Assembly: GCF_000597725.1 (NCBI RefSeq)
Contig: NZ_JFBL01000015.1
Coordinates: 1 to 64,000, forward strand
Direction of reading: 5' to 3'
Origin: Sulfurospirillum arcachonense DSM 9755
GTDB lineage: Bacteria; Campylobacterota; Campylobacteria; Campylobacterales; Sulfurospirillaceae
Length of the DNA stretch: 64,000 nucleotides
Shown: in pieces, positions 59,758-64,000 of the stretch
How positions within the stretch are numbered: the first letter of the stretch is position 1
How the letters are laid out: each line of letters opens with the position of its first letter
Program-made: the position numbers and the translations under genes
The notes under the pieces: generated by a model
What the model saw: only the letters and a program-made list of their open reading frames with translations
The model's database searches: none
What the model was told of the DNA's origin: nothing

Positions 59758-60894
59758 TTGAAGATATATGACATAGCTATTTTAGGAGCAGGTGCAAGTG
59801 GTTTGATGGCTGCTTCTTTAATGCCTACTAAGAACATAGCTGTTATTGATTCTAATTCTAAAATAGGTTTAAAAATTCTAGCAAGTGGTGGTGGTAAGTG
59901 TAATATCACTAATAAAAATGTAACTGTAAATAACTATTTAGGTGATAAAAAGTTTATAAAAAAAGCACTTGATAATTTTACTCCAAAACAATTATTTAGT
60001 TTTTTAGATCCATTTTATCTTGAATTTGAAGTGAGAAAATATGGACAATATTTTTGTAAAAAATCTGCAAAAGATTTAGTAGCTGTTTTTGAAAATCTTA
60101 CCCGTCATTGTACGTTTCATATGAACTCAAAAGTCTTACATGTAGACTTTAAAGAAAGTTTTATAATTCAAACTCAAAAAGAAAAAATATATGCTAAGAA
60201 ATTGATTATTGCCAGTGGTGGTATAAGTTATACTGCTATTGGAGCTAGTCCTATAGGCTATGAAATAGCAAAATCTTTTGGGCATAGCTTAATTACACCT
60301 GCACCTGCACTTGTTGGATTAACAGTACAAAAAGAACAATTTTGGATGAAAAGTTTAAGTGGAATATCTTTTAATGCTAAATTAAGTGTTGAAGATAAAG
60401 TTTTAGAAAGTGATTTACTTTTTACTCATAAAGGTATAAGTGGTCCTGTAGTTTTAAGTGGTTCACTGTATTGGAAAAAAGGAAAAATATCATTTGATTT
60501 TTTGCCAAATATTGATTTAAGTAAACTTTTAGAGAAAAAGTCAAAAAAACAAATTAGCTCATTGATACCTTTACCAAAAAGATTTATGACAGAGTTTTTG
60601 AAATCTATAGACTTAGAAGATAAATCGGTTGTAAGGTTAAAAAAAGAAGAGTTAGAAAAGTTAAATCTTTTAAAAAATTATGAGTTTGCACCAGCAGGAA
60701 ATTTTGGTTTTACTAAAGCAGAAGTTACAAAAGGTGGCGTTAATACAGATGAGATAGATGCTGTGAGTTTTGAGAGTAAATTACAAAAAAAATTATATTT
60801 TATTGGCGAAGTGTTAGACGTGACAGGTGAACTAGGAGGATATAACTTTCAATGGGCATTTGCTTCAGCAAATAGTTTAGCTACTCATATATAA
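59758..60894 (+). CDS. FAD-dependent oxidoreductase, BaiN/YhiN (HI0933) family
   Basis: 378 residues. FAD-binding ILGAGASGLMAASLM near residue 8-22, LKILASGGGKCNITN near 38-52, the family's insertion, and C-terminal GEVLDVTGELGGYNFQWAFASANSLA near 350-375. HI0933 proteins are conserved flavoproteins of uncertain function; BaiN members reduce bile-acid derivatives in gut Clostridia. The start is TTG directly after the trmL stop; AGTAAATAATTG has no clear ribosome-binding site, so coupling by termination-reinitiation is likely. Its 3' end overlaps the convergent diguanylate cyclase by 14 bp. Confidence 0.92.
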   Translation: MKIYDIAILGAGASGLMAASLMPTKNIAVIDSNSKIGLKILASGGGKCNITNKNVTVNNYLGDKKFIKKALDNFTPKQLFSFLDPFYLEFEVRKYGQYFCKKSAKDLVAVFENLTRHCTFHMNSKVLHVDFKESFIIQTQKEKIYAKKLIIASGGISYTAIGASPIGYEIAKSFGHSLITPAPALVGLTVQKEQFWMKSLSGISFNAKLSVEDKVLESDLLFTHKGISGPVVLSGSLYWKKGKISFDFLPNIDLSKLLEKKSKKQISSLIPLPKRFMTEFLKSIDLEDKSVVRLKKEELEKLNLLKNYEFAPAGNFGFTKAEVTKGGVNTDEIDAVSFESKLQKKLYFIGEVLDVTGELGGYNFQWAFASANSLATHI

Positions 60895-61933
60895 TTTTAT
60901 CACGACCTTCTTTTTTGGCTTTATAAAGCATATCATCAACTCTTTTCATAATATTTGTTTTATTATCTTTTTCTCTAAAATTTGTTATACCAAAACTACA
61001 AGTGATTGTTTGTCCAATATTAAAGTCATAGTTGATTATAATTTCTCTAATTTTTTTAGCAGACAGCAGGGCATTTTCTTTATCTGTTTTTTGTAAAATT
61101 AGGGCAAATTCTTCGCCACCCCATCTAGCAAATATATCACAATCCCTAACATTTTCATCAACAATTGAAGCTAATTTTACAAGAATTTCATCACCTACTA
61201 AATGTCCATGAACATCATTGATTGCTTTGAAGTTATCTATATCAAAAAGTACTAATGATGTATCATCTTTGTATCTTTTGTATAAATTCAGGGCATATGA
61301 TAGTTCCTCATTGAATTTTTTTCTGTTATATATTTTAGTTAATTCATCTTTTTGTGCATGTTTTTGTATATTTCTTTCATTACTTATATCTTGTGAAAAT
61401 GTAATAAATCCTATAATTTTTCCATTTTTATTAGTTTCTGGCATCACTTGTGTTCTTGTCCAAAATTTTTGTCCATTTTTTTTAAAGTTTCTAAATTCTC
61501 CTTCAAATGAGTGGTTTTTAAGCAGAGTCTCTTTGATTGGAGTATAAATTGGATCAGTTGGTTCTAATCTGTGTATTAAAGAATGTTTTTTCCCTAAAAG
61601 TTCATCTTTTGAATAGCCACATAACTGTGTAAATCCATCACTTACATCTGTTATTTCCCAAGATAAATTCATTTTTGAATAAAGTGTATAATTTTGAATT
61701 ATTTTATACTCTTTTTCTATTAGTATTTGTTGAGAGTTGATTTCTTTAAGAGCATTGTCTAGTTTTTTGAGTACTTTATTTCTCTTTAAATAAACATATA
61801 AAACCAATAAATATGAAGAAGTAGAAATAATTAAAAAAGAAGTATTATTATTGTTGAAAAAATAGAATACAATTGAAAGTTGCATGAATGTAAATAGCGT
61901 TATAGTGGTGGAATACAGGTTGATTTTTTTCAT
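60881..61933 (-). CDS. Membrane PAS-GGDEF diguanylate cyclase
   Basis: 350 residues: two N-terminal membrane segments (about 8-50), a PAS domain (about 80-185, with ITDVSDGFTQLCGYSKDELLGKKHS), and a GGDEF domain (about 190-350) with WGGEEF near residue 276, VLFDIDNFKAINDVHGHLVGD and the general GGDEF fold intact, so an active c-di-GMP synthase. Counterpart to the EAL protein at 24840 and HD-GYP at 47666. It ends convergently with the BaiN-like gene. Confidence 0.92.
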   Translation of the reverse strand: MKKINLYSTTITLFTFMQLSIVFYFFNNNNTSFLIISTSSYLLVLYVYLKRNKVLKKLDNALKEINSQQILIEKEYKIIQNYTLYSKMNLSWEITDVSDGFTQLCGYSKDELLGKKHSLIHRLEPTDPIYTPIKETLLKNHSFEGEFRNFKKNGQKFWTRTQVMPETNKNGKIIGFITFSQDISNERNIQKHAQKDELTKIYNRKKFNEELSYALNLYKRYKDDTSLVLFDIDNFKAINDVHGHLVGDEILVKLASIVDENVRDCDIFARWGGEEFALILQKTDKENALLSAKKIREIIINYDFNIGQTITCSFGITNFREKDNKTNIMKRVDDMLYKAKKEGRDKIIYE

Positions 61934-62028
61934 TAGCCCTTATGCTTTAAAAATTTTGAAAAAACATTATAACGTTATTTTTATAAAATAGGTACTATAA
62001 TTTTAAAAATAAAAAAGATTGGTTGATT

Positions 62029-62661
62029 ATGAAAGTACAAGATTTAATAGATGGCAATGAAAGTTTTAAAGATAGAAAGTTTAAAAAATATGAAAATAAA
62101 TTTCTTGATTTAGTAGAAAATGGACAAAATCCAAAAGTTCTCTTTATTGCTTGTAGTGATTCAAGAGTAGATCCTTCACTCATAACTAATTCAAAACCAG
62201 GGGATCTTTTTATTTTAAGAAATATAGGAAATTTTGTTCCTCCATTTTCGCCAGATAACGATTATCATGCAACGGCTGCAGGAATAGAGTATGCAGTGCA
62301 TGTTTTAAAAGTAACAGATATTATTGTTTGTGGACATTCTCATTGTGGGGCTATTGAGAGTTTATACAAGGATATTGATAGTATAAATCTTTTACATGTA
62401 AAGCGTTGGTTAGATTTAGGTAAAGAAGCTAAACTTCATGTTGAAAAAAGTATAAGAAAAAATGCATCACATCAGGAAAAATTGGAGCTTACTGAAAAAG
62501 TATCTATTATTTTGCAATTAAAAAATCTTTTGACTTATCCAGAAGTCAGAGAAAGAGTAAATGAAGGTAAACTCTCTTTACGTGGTTGGTATTATAAAAT
62601 AGCAACTGGTGATTTACAATATTTTTGTGACCAAGAGAGTGAATTCTTACCAATGTCATGA
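62029..62661 (+). CDS. Beta-class carbonic anhydrase
   Basis: 210 residues from ATG 62029 (an in-frame TTG at 62023 is possible). Zinc ligands and signature: CSDSRVDPS (C44-D46), the histidine and cysteine of GHSHCGAIESL near residues 100-110. It interconverts CO2 and bicarbonate, typical Can/CynT-like size. TTGGTTGATT lies upstream as a weak ribosome-binding site. The next gene overlaps by 4 bp (ATGA). One TTACATGTA palindrome encodes LHVK at 62392. Confidence 0.93.
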   Translation: MKVQDLIDGNESFKDRKFKKYENKFLDLVENGQNPKVLFIACSDSRVDPSLITNSKPGDLFILRNIGNFVPPFSPDNDYHATAAGIEYAVHVLKVTDIIVCGHSHCGAIESLYKDIDSINLLHVKRWLDLGKEAKLHVEKSIRKNASHQEKLELTEKVSIILQLKNLLTYPEVRERVNEGKLSLRGWYYKIATGDLQYFCDQESEFLPMS

Positions 62662-63827
62662 TAAAGGTTGTATTTTTACTTTTACTGCCTTTATTTTTAT
62701 TGGCAACACAATTTAGTGTTGCTTCTTATAATGTTGAAAACCTTTTTGATATTAAAAAAAGTGGTTATGAGTATAAAGAGTATATTCCAAATACAAAAAG
62801 TGGCTGGAACGAAAAAACACTTTCAATAAAAATAAAAAACCTATCAAGAGTTATAAAAGATTTAGATGCAGATATCTTAGCTCTTCAAGAAGTAGAAAAT
62901 AAAGAAGTTTTAAAAAGATTAAATTTAGCCCTTAGCACAAAAAAATATCCTTACATGTATAGCTCTTTTAAAACAAAAGGAGTTGATTCGGTTTTACTTT
63001 CAAGATTTCCTATAAAAACATACAAATTATACAAAGTAATAGATATATATAGACCAATCCATAAAGTTGTAGTAAATATAAAAGGTTTACATGTAACATT
63101 TTTTTTAAATCATTGGCCTTCATATAAACAAGGTAATTCTAAACGTATGCAATATGCAAAAGCTTTAAAAAGTTTTTATAAAAAAGAAAAAAACTTTATT
63201 TTATTGGGTGATTTTAATTCTCCTTTTAGCATTGATAAACAAGGTTGGGGAAAAGCTGTTCATTGTGTTTTTAAAGATAATTATAATCTTTGGTATGAAT
63301 TACCATTTAAACAAAGATATACGCATGCATTTTTTAAAAGACGAAGTGCATTAGACCATATTATAATTTCAAAAGATATTTTTTATGTACAAAACTCTTT
63401 TAACACCTTTAAACCAAGTTATATACTTGATAAGAATAAAAATCCTAAAAGATGGCAAATATCAAACAGAGGAAAAGGAAAACATTTAGGGCAAGGTTAT
63501 AGTGATCATATCCCTATAAAAGCAATGTTTTCTACAAAAAAGCTTAAAGAAAGTAAGCCAAAAGATATTACGATAAAAAAGCTAATTACTACTAATAAAA
63601 TAAAAGTAGATTATGTTTTAAAAGATGTGATGGTTATTGATAAAAACAAATATGGAGTAAATATTGAAGATAAATATAGAGACAAAATATTTATTTATAA
63701 ACCTGATTGTAATTTTGAATTAGGCAATATTTATACTTTACATGTAAAAGAATTAGCGGTGTATAAAGGGAAAAAAGAGATAGTTTTATTAGACTTTAAC
63801 TCCTGCTTAGATAAAATAAACGATTAA
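62658..63827 (+). CDS. Exported endonuclease/exonuclease/phosphatase family protein
   Basis: 389 residues with a signal peptide (MIKVVFLLLLPLFLLATQF, cleavage about 16-18). EEP-fold motifs follow: FSVASYNVENLFD (metal site), QEVENKEVL, LNHWPSYKQGN, LLGDFNSPF, LDHIIISKDIF and GYSDHIPIKAMF with catalytic D/H pair. The C-terminal 110 residues form an extra domain of unknown nature. Probably a secreted or periplasmic nuclease/phosphatase; the real substrate could be DNA, RNA or phospholipid. It overlaps carbonic anhydrase by 4 bp; glyS follows after 21 bp. Confidence 0.88.
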   Translation: MIKVVFLLLLPLFLLATQFSVASYNVENLFDIKKSGYEYKEYIPNTKSGWNEKTLSIKIKNLSRVIKDLDADILALQEVENKEVLKRLNLALSTKKYPYMYSSFKTKGVDSVLLSRFPIKTYKLYKVIDIYRPIHKVVVNIKGLHVTFFLNHWPSYKQGNSKRMQYAKALKSFYKKEKNFILLGDFNSPFSIDKQGWGKAVHCVFKDNYNLWYELPFKQRYTHAFFKRRSALDHIIISKDIFYVQNSFNTFKPSYILDKNKNPKRWQISNRGKGKHLGQGYSDHIPIKAMFSTKKLKESKPKDITIKKLITTNKIKVDYVLKDVMVIDKNKYGVNIEDKYRDKIFIYKPDCNFELGNIYTLHVKELAVYKGKKEIVLLDFNSCLDKIND

Positions 63828-63848
63828 TTATACGATAGGGGTCTATTT

Positions 63849-64000
63849 ATGATCAAACCACTTTTAATAGAGATTGGTGTTGAAGAATTACCAGCAGTTC
63901 CATTTTTAAAAGAATTACCAAATATAGAAAAAAAATGGCTAAAAATACTTGAAGAAAACGCACTTACTTGTGAATTTAAATTTTACTATACTCCTAGAAG
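63849..64000 (+). CDS. glyS: Glycyl-tRNA synthetase beta subunit (partial)
   Basis: Begins at ATG 63849 and leaves the window after 50 codons. MIKPLLIEIGVEELPAVPFLKEL is the characteristic GlyRS beta-subunit N-terminus (LLVEIGTEELP in E. coli). AGGGGTCTATTT is the ribosome-binding region. In bacteria with the alpha2-beta2 form it is usually coupled to glyQ; glyQ is not visible here. Confidence 0.93.
   Translation, partial: MIKPLLIEIGVEELPAVPFLKELPNIEKKWLKILEENALTCEFKFYYTPR

Noticed and set aside
1-64000. CRISPR array, prophage or insertion sequence
   Set aside because: No regularly spaced repeats, cas, integrase, phage structural or transposase genes are visible.

Overview
The window is AT-rich bacterial chromosome (roughly 30 % GC by eye) with densely packed, mostly collinear operons. 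Gene content, protein style and low GC point to Campylobacterota, most likely an Arcobacteraceae- or Sulfurimonas-like bacterium. This is an inference from a sigma54-type promoter before flagellar rod genes, AzlCD, LeuDB, FolD/LepB and HemL neighbourhoods, and no 16S is present. There are no rRNA or tRNA genes, CRISPR arrays, insertion sequences or prophage genes that I can see.

1-3141 (minus strand): start of a hydrogenase-4 / formate-hydrogenlyase-type operon (HyfA-like polyferredoxin, HyfB-like proton-pumping subunit, HyfC-like membrane subunit running off the edge). 3142-3986 is a long gene-free regulatory region with two copies of an ATATGC-N7-GCATAT inverted repeat. 4002-15914 (plus strand) is the most distinctive block: a Desulfovibrio gigas Mop-type molybdenum aldehyde oxidoreductase followed by nine tightly coupled genes. 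They encode a flavin/FeS/CCG-domain oxidoreductase, a small CxxC redox protein, a methyltransferase, a C_GCAxxG_C_C protein, a radical SAM protein, a PaaK-like AMP ligase, XdhC, a MocA-like NTP transferase with an HD domain, and a histidine phosphatase. From memory the order matches the DVU_1559-DVU_1551 gene set of D. vulgaris, whose biochemistry is largely unresolved. A FIST-domain histidine kinase and its response regulator (15998-18552) follow and are candidate regulators.

18606-30537: chemoreceptor, Crp-family regulator, YitT protein, DbpA-like helicase, phosphatidylserine decarboxylase, c-di-GMP phosphodiesterase, a permease behind a strong Fur-box-like site, a MATE pump and YchF. 30537-39533: a long minus-strand housekeeping series (pepA, dedA, trpB, apt, rpiB, M50 protease, two tandem signal peptidases, folD), interrupted by a plus-strand DUF234-type gene. 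39596-47635: cytochrome c, hemL, AtpI-like gene, rpoD, flagellar rod genes behind a sigma54-like promoter, a 54-codon membrane ORF and azlCD. 47666-64000: mixed metabolism and repair (HD-GYP, thioesterase, LysE, msrB, DASS transporter plus Usp, msrA, leuD, leuB, cca, purU, trmL, BaiN-like flavoprotein, diguanylate cyclase, carbonic anhydrase, nuclease) ending in the start of glyS.

Three structures stand out beyond the genes. First, the palindrome TTACATGTA (extended form CTTTACATGTAAAG) occurs about 28 times, in genes and between them, where about one copy would be expected by chance; two neighbouring copies form a terminator-like hairpin. Second, leuB and purU carry matching two-hairpin RNA leaders with compensatory base changes that end at the Shine-Dalgarno sequence. 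Third, two tandem lepB genes share nearly identical DNA in their 3' halves but have unrelated N-termini.
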